From positions 620,001-684,000 of the forward strand of contig BLAL01000206.1 in assembly GCA_015698045.1 (NCBI GenBank): 64,000 bases of DNA. The letters run 5' to 3'. A program made the translations under genes and the position numbers. This DNA comes from Rhizophagus clarus (lineage: Eukaryota > Glomeromycota > Glomeromycetes > Glomerales > Glomeraceae). The notes beneath the pieces are model-generated. The model did no database searches. It saw nothing but the letters and a program-made list of their open reading frames with translations, and was not told where the DNA came from. This document shows, one piece after another, positions 34,540 to 46,172 of the stretch; position 1 is the first letter of the stretch, and each line of letters starts with the position of its first letter.

Positions 34540-37351
34540 CTATACATGAAATGGAATCATGCCATCATCTAATTCAGATGAATGATATGTTACAAAGTAC
34601 CAAGTATACGCTTCAACCCTTGATCCTTCGTCATTTCGCCATAAACTCTTTCAAATAATTTTTGATAATGTCGTTTAATTGGAATTATAGCATCCATTAC
34701 AGATTTAGCTACGTCACGAGGCTTCTTTCTGTCTACTTTTGTAATAGGATTAATTATGTATCCCCACTTGTAACCTCAAATTAGGTCGCAATACCAATTG
34801 ATTCATTAATCCTTTTACGTGCATCCTCTAAATAGGCTTGATATCCTCCAACGTACAATCTATTATCGAATAAAAGTTACCCTAAAGTTCAAATTCATCA
34901 ACTTTAAGAGGCCGAGAACTTTGTCAGATTTGTGGGTAGGTTTCGAGATCCAAATTCTGGCGTAAATATCGCCGGTCTCCCGGTTTTGGGTGCGCAAGAC
35001 GCATACATTGCCCGTGGAATGCGCCAACATCTGAAGTATCCACCTTTGCCAAACGAACGTTTGCAATTATGCCAAGTCGATCAGATAATAGTAATTGACA
35101 AAAAATTTCTTAATATGGTCCATTGTTACTTCTTCGGCCATTTCAGGTCTTTGAGCTTCATAGTTCATAGGTGCCAAATTCCTTCCTTGAGGAATTGACC
35201 GTTCATCATATATATTATACTGAAAAAAAAAATTACTAAAAAATATTTTTTTTCTTTTTTTTTTTCAAACAATAAATTTATACATACGTAAAATCGTCAC
35301 CGTATAAACCATCTCCAACACATTGGCCGGATGATCCAACTGCTTACAATTTACAGCTGTTACAACTCATACGCCGCCAGGATGAAATAAGAATACGGTA
35401 CACGATACATGTTCCTGTAATTCCCCCTCTAATAGATAGATTATTGGTATTAGAGACACAACAGTAAACTTGATCCTCCTTTAAAGTCTATCACTCCAAG
35501 CAGGAAAGCTCCTTTGTCCACGCGAAATTTCGCCTTTCTCTTTAGCCGAGAAATTAGAATTAAAAATTGTTCCTATCGCTTTCCAATTCAGACTTGCTGG
35601 CTATAAAGGGGTATTGCGTCAATCAAATTTCGTAGTTCAAGTCAACGCAAATTTGAATCGAAGCATTATGTTTTATAACTATTAGAGAATTAACCTTTGA
35701 TCCAGCATATCTTAATCGCCAGGGCTATTACGTTATTATCTTCATAAGGAATACCTGATAATGTATTTGTTGAAATGAAATAAAGATGTGTAAGTTAGTG
35801 ATTTGGATAGAATGATTTAAAACTTCTTTGCCAATGAAAACGATATTTTTCTCTACACCATCAGAAAATATATACGGACCTCTAACAACGTTGGGAATCT
35901 CTTTAATGTAATATACAGGCAGATACTGGATGGCACGGGTACTTGAAAAACAATCTCTAATATCATCAGCGGTTAAATCATAAGTTGGTGCAAAAAACCA
36001 AGAGTGATTCCTCGATTTGTTAGATGAAAAGGTCAAAAACTTGTAGTGTCCATCACTAATCTTGATGCTACAAAGTAAAGTATAATAAATCCTGTTTAAT
36101 AAATCATAATTATTAGTTCAATTAGAAAAAACGGAACTCACTTTGCTAGATGCCATCTATGAATTGAACACGTAAGAAATTATCCTTATTGTTGTGAAAA
36201 TGGCTAATAACACGATTAGATGTCTATATCGTTGGCGGCAAAACGTACATAGTGGCAAGAGTAATAACTACTTTGCGCATCATTATGCAATAAGGATGGC
36301 ACACACACGGGCTTCATTTAAACGCCAAATTTCGCGATTTCCGAGCGTGAATATGATAACGGATCATGAGATCGTCTCTAATATATAAATTGCAGACTGA
36401 GCTGATAGCCGAGCCAATAAAAAGAAGAAATCTTCACTAAGGTTATAATTATGAAGGTAACTAAAGGAAATGTTACATTCAACCATATAAAGAACTTCAA
36501 AATCTAAAATTGAACGATCCACATATTTGCATATATTGGTCCCAATAACTATATCTAATGCATTTGATTAATGTTGACAGACTTAAATTAAATAAAGACC
36601 TTCTGAAAGAGTATCTTCGGGTCGAAAGTTATTCTATAAATAACCATTTGCCGAGTTGTTCACTATTATCTAGCATATACGGTTGAATGAGTATTTCTTT
36701 CTTCTCATTATTTTTTGGAGAAACACAAATTTCTGTTTCGCGTTTCCAAAAATCTTTCTAACGCATAATTCCTAATATTTGGCTGGTATTTGTTCGCTAT
36801 AGTGATCGATCCACGTGGACTTTTCGTGAGATTGAGTTTGAGTCGATTTAACACCAAATTCTACACTTAATAATTCATGGTAAAATTTATCAAGTCGACG
36901 TATTTAATCTTAGACAAAAGTTTCCAACGCCCATTTCGAGACTTTCTACTTGAAACAAATGAAACTTCAAGCTCTCTTTTGCCTCTGCTTGATCAAAAAA
37001 GCATGATGCAAGATATTTCTATGGAAGGTCATCGGGTAGGAACAGGCCTATTAAAAAAGTAAAACCAAAAACACCGACAATTCGTTAAAAATTTCTAATT
37101 AAGAAACTGAAAGAGATATAAAGTTAACTATACGAACTTGAAATTAACATGAACGAAGGTTGGACGTTAATCCCGAATTCTCCCTCTCCATTTTCACCTT
37201 GTAAACATGCAAAATATGTTCTTATATCGGTTATTCTATTCCGAGAAGGAACGTTACTAATTTTGAATTCCATTTCAGTTGTCTTTCCAATTTGTAGGAT
37301 TCTGCGCAGAAACACCACCATCGATATAATCACTTTTACCATAGCCACCAT
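34540..37351 (-). pseudogene. decayed RNAi-type RNA-dependent RNA polymerase, copy 2
   Basis: Minus-strand blocks in normal RdRP order: 37351–37140 N-terminus (MEFKISNVPSRNRITDIRTY, then FGINVQPSFML); 36875–36700 (LLSVEFGVKS); 36560–36380 (the FEVLYM and NLSEDFFFLLARL region); 36250–36120 (VLPPT, SNRVISHFHNNKDNFLRVQF); 36075–35825 (DGHYKFLTFSSNKSRNHSWF, then LTADDIRD and FSDGVEK); 35420–35330 (FHPGG, VVTAVNCKQLDH); 35205–34870 (APMNYEAQRPEMAEEVTMDH, SDRLGIIANVRLAKVD, HPKTG); and 34640–34560 (EAYTWYFVTYHSSELDDGMI). Bases 35525–35820, encoding AEKLELK through FQFRLAGYKGVL, lie on the opposite strand, so this segment is inverted. The site aligning with catalytic DLDGD reads GLYGD (about 35300), losing two metal-binding aspartates. 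Many stops are present. It is more complete than copy 1. Confidence 0.8.
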
Positions 37352-38914
37352 AGCCTGGTGACCATTGCCATCATGAATATTAGTAATATTTTACGTTTTA
37401 CGTTTTGAAGGAATTTTATTTCTCAAAAGGCTGCGCCCATACATATCGCACAAACACACAAACACATGAACTATTTATTTCCTTCTACAAATGACGACCA
37501 TTTTCACCAGAAAGAGTATCCTTGACATAATTTTATAATATCATTGTGAATGGAATGAGACTATTTAAACTTTAGTTCTAAATGGGTAAACGGAAGTATT
37601 AATATTTCAAAGTACAAAAGTACAACGCGTGAATGATTTCCGTATACAGCTAATTCATCACGATCCGGCTAAGGATTTTTCCAAAAAGAATATCTTTCCA
37701 CGTTCAAGCCCCTTATTCCAAACACAGAATTTTTATATCACTGTAGGATGTAAAAACATAAGCCATGTAAACATTATTTGTCTTTTCACAAAAATATTTC
37801 TTGGAGAAGATTTAAAACAAGTAAATTTTTTTATTTTTTGTAATCGATTCTGTTGATGATCAGTCAGTCATACACTTAAAACTAAGCATTTGATTATCTA
37901 ATATAGGTCATAGGTTCAAAAGTATCTGAAATTTTTAGCTGACAGGATTTCAAGGAAAAAAAAAGGATTTATCCCTTTAAAATTATTCCATTCGGGTTGG
38001 CGTAAGTGGCTTTTGAGCGTGATTATATAAAAAATTGAGATCTTTTTTTCAAAAATCTTATCTTTTTTCGCATCAAATCAACTAGGTTTAACTAATTGAT
38101 AGATCTAACAGCTAACGAATCAAATGAACCAGGTATCATATAATAGATTGATTAAATTATATTATGTTATTCAGTTATTGATTTATTTTAAAATGGTTAC
38201 GCGCCATTTGTATCATTTATTAATGTCTTAAGACAAATTATAATTTTGCATCAAATTTATTGAATTTCACAAGAACAAAGATTTTTCTTATTATATTAAC
38301 AATTATTTTTTGTTTCATTTGCTCATTTATTTTTATAGACGTCAAGTAGACTCAAATCTTTTGTTCTTTTAGAGGTTGAATCAAATTATTTTTTTAATCG
38401 ACAAAACTATCATTGTCACAACTGCAACCGGATGAATACTGGCAAATGCACCAACTACCAGATGAATACTAATGAATACTACCACTGCAACTACTATTGC
38501 AACTACCATTATTATGTGAAGTTGCAACTACAACTACAACTATTACTACATGATCCATCACAATTACAACAAATGATGAATCAATGAACAAACAAACAAC
38601 AAGTCTACAACTACTGAAACATTACTGAAACCATATGAAATTTTTTTGCAATCTTGATCAATACACCTTGTATCTACCACTTTTAATCGTTCTTTTATAT
38701 GCTAATTTCTCCTCCTTATTAAACTTTATTATTTTGTTATTAGTAATCAAATGCTCAAGTTTCAGGAAGATACACATTTTATTTATGATGTCATATATGT
38801 GTGTATAAATCATACTATGAAAACGAATTTTTTTTCTATATTTTAATAATAATGAAGGAACGAAATAATAATACGATAATTTTTTTAAAAAACTATATTA
38901 TTATATATAGAATT
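37352..38914. other. intergenic with CAACTA-type microsatellite
   Basis: Bases 38415–38560 are rich in CAACTAC/CAACTACAA and repeat CAGATGAATACT or CGGATGAATACT. This is an imperfect simple repeat. Frames at 37629–37856 and elsewhere have no domain. Confidence 0.45.
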
Positions 38915-39124
38915 ACATAGAATTATTTATGGATGTGGATTTCCACTTTATTGTTTGGCCAAATTGGAAAATTTAAAACATTTTAAACTTGAATCATGTA
39001 GCATTACTGGATTATCTAAAGAAAATGTTGGTCAATCATCATTTCAAAGATTTACAAAGGAATATCTTTTATTTCAATCAAAATTATATTTAATACGAAT
39101 ACACTTTATAACAACTATTCTATA
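38915..39124 (+). pseudogene. LRR gene fragment (F-box/LRR class)
   Basis: An open frame of about 65 codons without ATG reads IIYGCGFPLYCLAKLENLKH, then FKLESCSITGLSKENVGQSS, and ends at a stop at 39122–39124. LxxLENLKHFKLESCSI is a leucine-rich-repeat signature like that of the F-box/LRR gene at 8.6–10.2 kb. Neither the 5' part with an F-box nor a splice acceptor is evident, so it is a truncated fragment. Confidence 0.45.
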
Positions 39125-39909
39125 ATCCTTGATCTATTATTCTTAGTATAGATTATTCCTAAAATCTATTATATTGTGATCTACTGTGGCAATTTGATCA
39201 AAGCCGTCCTAAATTTAAGACGACTAATAACACAATAAAAAAAGAAAACACGAGAATTCATGAGAAAATCTTAAAGATCAGAAAAGTTCTAAGACTTAAG
39301 AAACGCGAAGGTCGATAAAATCATTGAATAAAATCATTGTAAGAGTCCCCTCTAAAGAAAATGATAGCTTGAAAATAGACGATCAACTAGTACTTTCGTT
39401 ATAACAGACAAAAATGGTTGAGATTGTAACAAGCCTTGATTAGCTATTATATTTATGGTAAAATTACCAACTAAAGTTAGAATAAATAGTAAAATCATCG
39501 TAACATAATTGATTAAATAATAAAAAATAACAATAATTTTAAATAAATAAATAAATAATGAATACAGATAAAGATTAAATTACAATAAAAATACAAATGT
39601 TGAAACATCTATCTATATAGTCAGAATAAATACAAATGGAATCAAAAGGATTGGATCTACTGTGTCTAAAAGATAAAATCGATTACACTGATTTTTTAAA
39701 ACCCTGAAGCGGGCTGATGCCCCTTTGTAAAGAGAAGGATATATCATATTCATATATTAACATATCGATGATCACATGAAAATTTTGTCTTGATTACTGG
39801 CGTTCATAACGTCCATATTTTTGATCTATGCAAGAAATTACCGGGGTTAAATGCACATCCTAAAGAATTAAATTCTTGTAAGCATTATTTATAATAATAA
39901 TGAGTTTTT

Positions 39910-40430
39910 CAATGACAAATTTAGAGACATTACAATGCTTAAAGCCGGTTCACAGTGCCCGTCGCTCCACCAAAAATCACGACGGAATGATTCTAAGAGT
40001 AATTTCAGGTAATCATTTTAAACTCCTTCCTCGCAATTGTGACCTATAAAATAAATAAATTATATAATAGAAACCTAATAAGGTTAATAAGGTGGTAAAA
40101 AGGATAAAATAACGCGTTTAATTGTTCTTTGGAAATGATATATTTACATGACGTTCGCCAACAACGGCAAAAATGGTGGAATATGCGTTTTTGTGTTTTT
40201 TTCGGTTCAGTATATATTAATAATATACATTTATATGAAGATTCTAATAAATTACTGTTCATACTGTGTTTAAACAGTATGAACAGTATGTTAACATTTT
40301 ATTTAATGAGTAACTAGTGAATACTCGAAGTATTGAAGAATGTGAATAAGATGGAAGTCGAAGTCCGATGCTAAAATTGTTATTTAAATAGCAGTTGAAA
40401 AATACGCGATAAATACAGCGTGAAATTTCC
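39910..40430 (-). pseudogene. second, more decayed copy of the kelch-like gene
   Basis: Bases 39967–39989 repeat CGCTCCACCAAAAATCACGA, also found at 18930. On the minus strand this encodes VVIFGGA. Bases 40318–40400 match 19507–19590 (GAAGTCGAAGTCC, TAGCAGTTG), the first exon of the same gene. Spacing between the two blocks is about 0.4 kb here against 0.6 kb there. Frames are broken throughout. Confidence 0.4.
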
Positions 40431-40492
40431 ATTGGTCAAAAAAATTTTTAAACCCGAAGCTATCCGAAACAGTTCCGAAACCTCAGTTGTTT

Positions 40493-40542
40493 CACGTGTT
40501 CGTAGTACAAAATCAGTCCAATCAGTGTCCAATCATTTCACG
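40493..40542. promoter_or_regulatory. CACGTG plus double CCAAT cluster
   Basis: TTCACGTG at about 40491, followed by CCAATCA at about 40519 and again at about 40530, 11 bases apart. It resembles the E-box/CCAAT pairs at 3.7 and 20.0 kb. No active gene start was found immediately downstream; 40855–41225 holds only gene remnants. Confidence 0.3.
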
Positions 40543-40854
40543 AGTAAATAAAATCATGGAAAATCGGCTTTTTTTTATCATCGCCACAAACAAATTCCCC
40601 AAATCAAACCGGTTATATACATATAAAGGAATGAAACACCACTTTTGATGAAATGACAAAATTCGTAACTGTAATTATTATTTTTTTAGATTTACCCTAT
40701 TACCAAAAGATTGGGTGCACGATTTTAATTCCAGTCGGGAATAATCTATCATTCTTTCGAGTAATATGAATAAAACTGATGAAAATATACTTTATCATTA
40801 TAGAAATTTTAAATAATTAATTTATAATTAGCATAATTAATCATTCTTATTATA

Positions 40855-41225
40855 GAGGACGTAAATTGCATAAAGAAAGGTTTTGCCGCTATCAAAGATA
40901 TAATATAGCTAATTCAGGGACATTATATAGATCTCATTACTCGTAATGTTCAATCTAATAAACGAAAAGGTAAATTGATTATTTAATTATTTGATTATGT
41001 ATAATATTACCTTTATTTTTAATTAATATATGTTTAGCCGAAGCACAAATTATATTAGAAAACAATGTCAGTTTCTGTGAGACGTAAGCAAACAATGCAC
41101 AATCAAAGTAGCCTAGGAAAAGATTATAATTGATTCTGATACTGAAATTGGTGATAAGAATGATAAACCGGATAAAGGAAAAGAATTAGCATCTAAATTA
41201 GAAGAACTCGAGTTCTGGTTTTAAA
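40855..41225 (+). pseudogene. spliced gene remnant, plus strand
   Basis: Exon-like pieces are separated by a good intron: CGAAAAG/GTAAATTG (about 40968) to TATGTTTAG (about 41038). The last piece reads DSDTEIGDKNDKPDKGKELA, then SKLEELEFWF, and ends at a stop near 41225. Upstream pieces (KKGFAAIKDII, EAQIILENNVSFCE) carry stops. The product cannot be identified. Confidence 0.35.
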
Positions 41226-41755
41226 TAAGCGTGAAATTGCATTAAGAAGTTGGAAACTTGATAATAATTGTTTATAATTTTTATAAATATTCACTACATA
41301 TAATAAAGATTAATAAATAAAATTTAATTCCAATTTAATATATATATATATATTTTTATTTATAAACCATAATAATTTTTTAAAATAAAAAAATAAATAT
41401 TTTCCAATTCTCATGAAAATTGAATTAAATAAAGAAGTATGTCTTGAAACTTGATTATACTCTAATTTATTAAATAAAATAGATGTCTATTACGAATTTT
41501 GTTTAAAATGCAAGCGTATAAAGTATCTACTTTCTCTTCTCATTCCTCTTCTCCTAATGTTTCTCGACGAGTAAAGAGCATGTTTACTTATAATAATACA
41601 ATCAAATTTCGAATATAACGATCCATAATTCCGTATGAAAATATTTTAAAGTCGTTATTTTGGTATTTATATATAATAGGAAAGTAGAATTCTATCGTTA
41701 TATTTAACCTGCTATATGTAATGTATTTTAAATAAACAATACTATAATAAATCAA

Positions 41756-41833
41756 GCGCCTAGTTAGTTCAATTGTTAGAACACCACACCTCACAACCTG
41801 AATGGAAATGCGGGTTCAATTCCTGCACTGGGC
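41756..41833 (+). tRNA. degenerate tRNA-like sequence (Val-CAC-like)
   Basis: The D-arm is clear (AGTTC, AATTGTTA, GAAC) and the T-arm is good (GCGGG, TTCAATT, CCTGC), with internal promoter boxes TAGTTCAATTG and GGTTCAATTCC. The likely anticodon loop CTCACAA would give CAC (valine). The anticodon stem (CACAC against CCTGA) does not pair, and the acceptor stem pairs only if two extra bases are allowed in GCGCCTAGT. It is probably a tRNA pseudogene or the head of a tRNA-derived SINE rather than a working tRNA. Confidence 0.4.
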
Positions 41834-41839
41834 TTTCTT

Positions 41840-42827
41840 TATGCATATGTGATTTTTTTTTAAAAAAAAATTATGAACTTTTGAGTCATTGTAAAATAGT
41901 ACATGCAAATCAGCACTCTGATTTTTAAATAGTATATGCAATTAGTACTCAATTTTTTATCGTTATCAATTTTTTTTAATAATAATGTATCGGTAAGGTA
42001 AAGCGAATACTGTAGAAATCGACTGTAATTCAATGTTAAAAACATTCCTCGAAGAGCAATTAAAATTGAATTATTAAAGGAAAAAAAATATACAGTATGT
42101 AGAAAGATAGTTGGATAATTGAAAATTTTTATCATCAAATGTTGCTAAAATACGATTTGATTTAATGTTTTTTTTTTAAGTGAATTGATCGGTCGAATTG
42201 GTCGAACTTTCTTTATGTGTACATAAAGAATTAGAGCAAAACTTGCAGACATCATCATGTGTTTATTAAATGTCTTTCTTGGATGTGAGTAGATCTGAAT
42301 CTTGGCTTTATTTTCAGTCATTATGTTATAGGTTCATACGAGATCATGTTCACTTTGACAAATTTTTTTTTTTTTTTTAAAAAAAAAAAATACATTTCGA
42401 TCATATAATCCTTGTTTGCCACACCACAATCAATCAATACACATCACAATGATTGTGTCTTTGCTTATAGAGGGATCAAAAGACAAGGACATGTTTATGA
42501 CATTAACTAGAAATGTAGATATAAATTCATCTAATAGTCAATATTATTAAATAAAAAATTGGTTTATTTTTAAAAATAATCTTATAAATCTTAACAAATA
42601 AAAAGATAACAATATCATTTAAACTATAATAAAAGAAATATTAAATTATTTATAACTTATTTTTTTTTTAGTAAATTTTTTTTAAGATTTTTTTTTCTCA
42701 TTTTTTTTTTTTTTTTTTTTTATATATAAATAATGTAAAATTATCATGCAAAGTACATAACCTAAAAAAATGGAAGATTATTTTAGAATGAGATAATTAA
42801 GAATCATGCAAATTTGAGATGTCTTAT
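41840..42827. other. 3' flank of Argonaute gene, homopolymers
   Basis: No gene seen. Poly-T/poly-A tracts lie at 42363–42391 and 42700–42720. The tracts just beyond the stop could serve as termination and polyadenylation context for the minus-strand Argonaute transcript. Confidence 0.4.
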
Positions 42828-45800
42828 TCATTTAAAATTTACCCTTTGCAACTCTGGCTTTACCACTCCAAATGTGGTCGCTCCACCTGTGCCTTCTTCG
42901 GACGATTCTGTATCACTATAAAGATCGCGTGCGTGAAGTTTTGCCCTAGTGGAGACTAAATGGGCGTAATAAACTGGTGGCACCTATTTAAATATAAGAC
43001 AATTACTATTATTACGGCATATAATAATAATAAATGCAATTTAAAATCTTACCAATGAAACCGAACGCGTGCAACGCGCATAAATGTAACATAGGTTGTA
43101 CGTTAAAGTTTGTAACCTAAATTATTAAATACATAAATTAGTCACGTATTCTAAATTTATTTAAACTGAAATTAAATCAACTTACGAGTCCGCATTAAAG
43201 TTGTTTTCGTCAAATAATACGTGATAATGAGCCGGCCGGCACGTTCCCAATAGCCCAGCATGACTTTGTAAATCTATAAGGATTTAAAGTTACTTAGAAA
43301 TGATATTGATTTTGTATATTGGTGTAAATTTAATTACTTACAAAAGTCGAACTCGAATGGATGCGTAATTCGTGAATCGACTACTGTTCCAGGGGGACAA
43401 TTTCCTGTTCTATCGGAATCACGCCTATCTATTGGGAAAAAACGAGCGTGGTGCCGTTTCTGTACTATAACAAATGTGATCAAAGGTTTATAGCTAGCCT
43501 CAAGAGCTTGACATGCGGCTGTAGTAATTAAAATTGGTTATAATAAATTAACTTAATTAGCGAAGAGCGTGAATTATGTATAATAAGTACCTCTAACCGC
43601 GTTTATTTCATGTCTTAATACACTTTGAAATTGACTTTCCGAGACTCCGTCCCGGTAAAACAAAATTCTTTCGGGCTTTCGTCCACAAGTCTGATAAAAC
43701 GTCTTCAACAGTTCTTTAACCATGTTCGCCAAATCGGCGATTATTTCGGCACGACCAGTTTGGACTCTAATAGATGCTGCATAACGGGACGCTCTAGCGT
43801 CCATAGAAGCACACAGTGAAGCGAAAGACGGACGTCCTTCGCTGCCTGGAAATAGATGTGAGAAACAAAATACGTTAAAAATAGTTCATTTGAAGAAAAA
43901 TAAATAAATAAATAATTTTACCAGGTCCAGGTGCAGGATGAGTGACATCTGCGCCCATCACAATGGTGGGCTTATCTGAAATAAACGGAATCTGAGTGGG
44001 ATCGATGAACGAATTCATACCCCCAAGTTTAACGTTAATTTTCAAACAAACGTTGGCACAATACTGCCTTTTTGCGTTCCTCACGTGTTGACTTTGAACA
44101 CATTGCGTAGCAACACCGATGACTGTGTCGCTAACACGTTTTATCTCTGCGTATAACGGTACACCTGTGTTTGGGAGAATACAAAGTATAAGTTGTGGCT
44201 GGGCTTTAGCCGTATTGCCGGCCCTTAACCAAGCTTGTTTTAATGATTCCTCAATATTGCCTTGAGGATTCGCACGTAATATTGGAGGGTTTCTATTGGG
44301 AACATTCTGTGATTATAATTGTAATAATTAGAAACTTGAATGATTCATAAAAAAGGGGATCATCATTTAATTTACCATTCCCGTATCTTGGCATGTATTT
44401 ACTAGTTCCCTTATAAATGCAATTATAACATGATCCGGTAAGACGTCAGAGTTTAAAAAAGCCAAAACGGCCCACGAGCCAAGTGTTGCGCCTGTAGCTA
44501 ATCTTTTGTCTCGTAAATTCCATGCTCCACCCGTAGGGCGGAAACGATTTTCTCTCGACGACGGGTGATACTGAATCGTTGGTGGAGTAAGAACTCTAGC
44601 TTCCACCTATAAAATTAAGTTCGCGTTATTGAAGATATTATTATAATCAAAAAATTCCTATGATACAATATTCATATTTCAAACTTACCACTGCCATCTC
44701 ATTTGATACTTCAATCCCGAATTGCCGAAGGTATTCATCGCCTCGATAATTTAACAAATTATTAGAACCGTCTCGGATCTTATTCGCACGAACGGTTGGA
44801 TTCTGACGCGTGAACGTCATCATTTCTTCCGTTTGCCTTTTATTTAATTTTCTTATGTGCCGTTGTCCCTGTTATATGAAATTAATTTCTTTTTTTTAGG
44901 AAAAAAAAAAATATTCTTATAATCATATGATATTGTTAGATAAATCACATATTTTACCTGTTCGACGTCACACACTTCTATGGGAAGACAAACATTCCCT
45001 CTTACGACAACGCAGGGAAGGAAGGGATACAACAATCGTCTGTTGTATGTTACCTGAAAATAGTGTCTTACGTCGATGGTATTACCATCTTTTTGAAATT
45101 TAGTTTGAGAAGCGGAGGTTGGAGTTAATCTCATAACCTTAAAAGATCTTCTAATTTCACTTCGATGATTGTCCCGTATCTTAAGACCTCTAATGATTTT
45201 CTCAACATTTTGGCGGTCCCTATCTGAAAGGCCCCTATGTAGGTCGTCGGGAGACCTACGACCCAATATTTTGGTTATCATTTGAACAAGCGGACCTCCT
45301 TCGTAGAAGGCTGTCGCGCTTAAATCTATGTTTAAATACATCCTCCCTCTCGCGGGACGAGCTGATTTGTAATAACCTTGCCAAATTTCAGCTCCTCCGG
45401 TAATAGGATGGGCTCCGTGCGGAACATAAAAAGATCTACCTACGGTAGGATATTCTGTAGAAGCCTTGTGACCAAATATAATTTCCAGCGCCATCATTGC
45501 TTTTACATAAATATGATATGAGATTCATTTTTTACTAAAAAGAAAAAAAACAATAACTAAAACTTACCCATTTGGCAATTGTTGGTCATAGGACTTCTTG
45601 CATTTAAAAATTGGATTAATTCATTCATATTAATATCCTGGCCAACCCTTCTTAATATTATTCTAAAATCTCGAGCTTCCCCCATTCTCACCTAAATTTT
45701 GTTAAATAGTATATAGTAAACTCATTAATTTCAAAAACCAAAAAAAAAAAAAAAAAAGAAATTTACATTGAAGGATGCGTCTTGACCAAAAGGTAGTAAC

Positions 45801-46172
45801 TTGTGTGCCAACATGGTTTTACCTCCTACAAACCATTTGTTATTAGTTAGTATCCACTTCCCTCTTTTTAAATACAAGCATATATTTAGACATTATATAT
45901 ATATAGCATTAATAATTTAAATACATACCGTCGAACACAGGTCTTGCATCTCCAAGTGCTCCTCCTTGATTTTGCGCCACGAAACGGTTAAATATCCTTC
46001 TATTTAACCTCCTAGGGACAGTAGGAGTAATTGCTATATCGTATTGAACGATATTCATTTCCGGTAATCTAGTAATTTCAAAAAAATTAGACCTTATTCT
46101 TATCGGTCTTCCCTCATGACCAACACCTGGTCTTCTAGCGAATTGGGTGAGTTGAAAAGTTGCCTCCTCCAT
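42828..46172 (-). CDS. AGO: Argonaute protein, 12 exons, 834 aa, intact
   Basis: Exons (minus): 46172–45929, 45825–45767, 45691–45568, 45499–44958, 44868–44689, 44606–44376, 44306–43922, 43845–43591, 43518–43342, 43273–43186, 43116–43053 and 42983–42828. All introns are GT–AG and all phases agree, giving 834 residues, the normal size. Order is N-domain (1–150), linker DUF1785 ([20 protein letters not shown], about 163–222), PAZ (about 225–325, ending [20 protein letters not shown]), MID with 5'-phosphate-binding Y512, K516, Q528 and K553, and PIWI. The slicer tetrad is complete: D580 ([10 protein letters not shown]), E622, D654 ([10 protein letters not shown]), H791 (VYYAHLVS). [10 protein letters not shown] and [10 protein letters not shown] are also conserved. 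It binds small guide RNAs and should be able to cleave targets. The start is supported by the Arg-rich N-domain immediately following. Rhizophagus carries many Argonaute paralogues; which one this is cannot be told here. Confidence 0.95.

Noticed and set aside
34932-35198. Plus-strand frame of 88 codons
   Set aside because: It is the antisense of the RdRP C-terminal domain, which is clearly coding on the minus strand.
35728-36036. Minus-strand frame as an independent gene
   Set aside because: Its first half is the TADDIRD/FSDGV part of the RdRP ruin; the rest runs antisense through the inverted segment.
29290-37351. RdRP loci as integrated RNA-virus sequence
   Set aside because: The motifs (YKGVL, FIPAYLNRQ, DxDGD-type context, AYTWYFVTYH) are those of the eukaryotic RNAi polymerase family, not viral polymerases.
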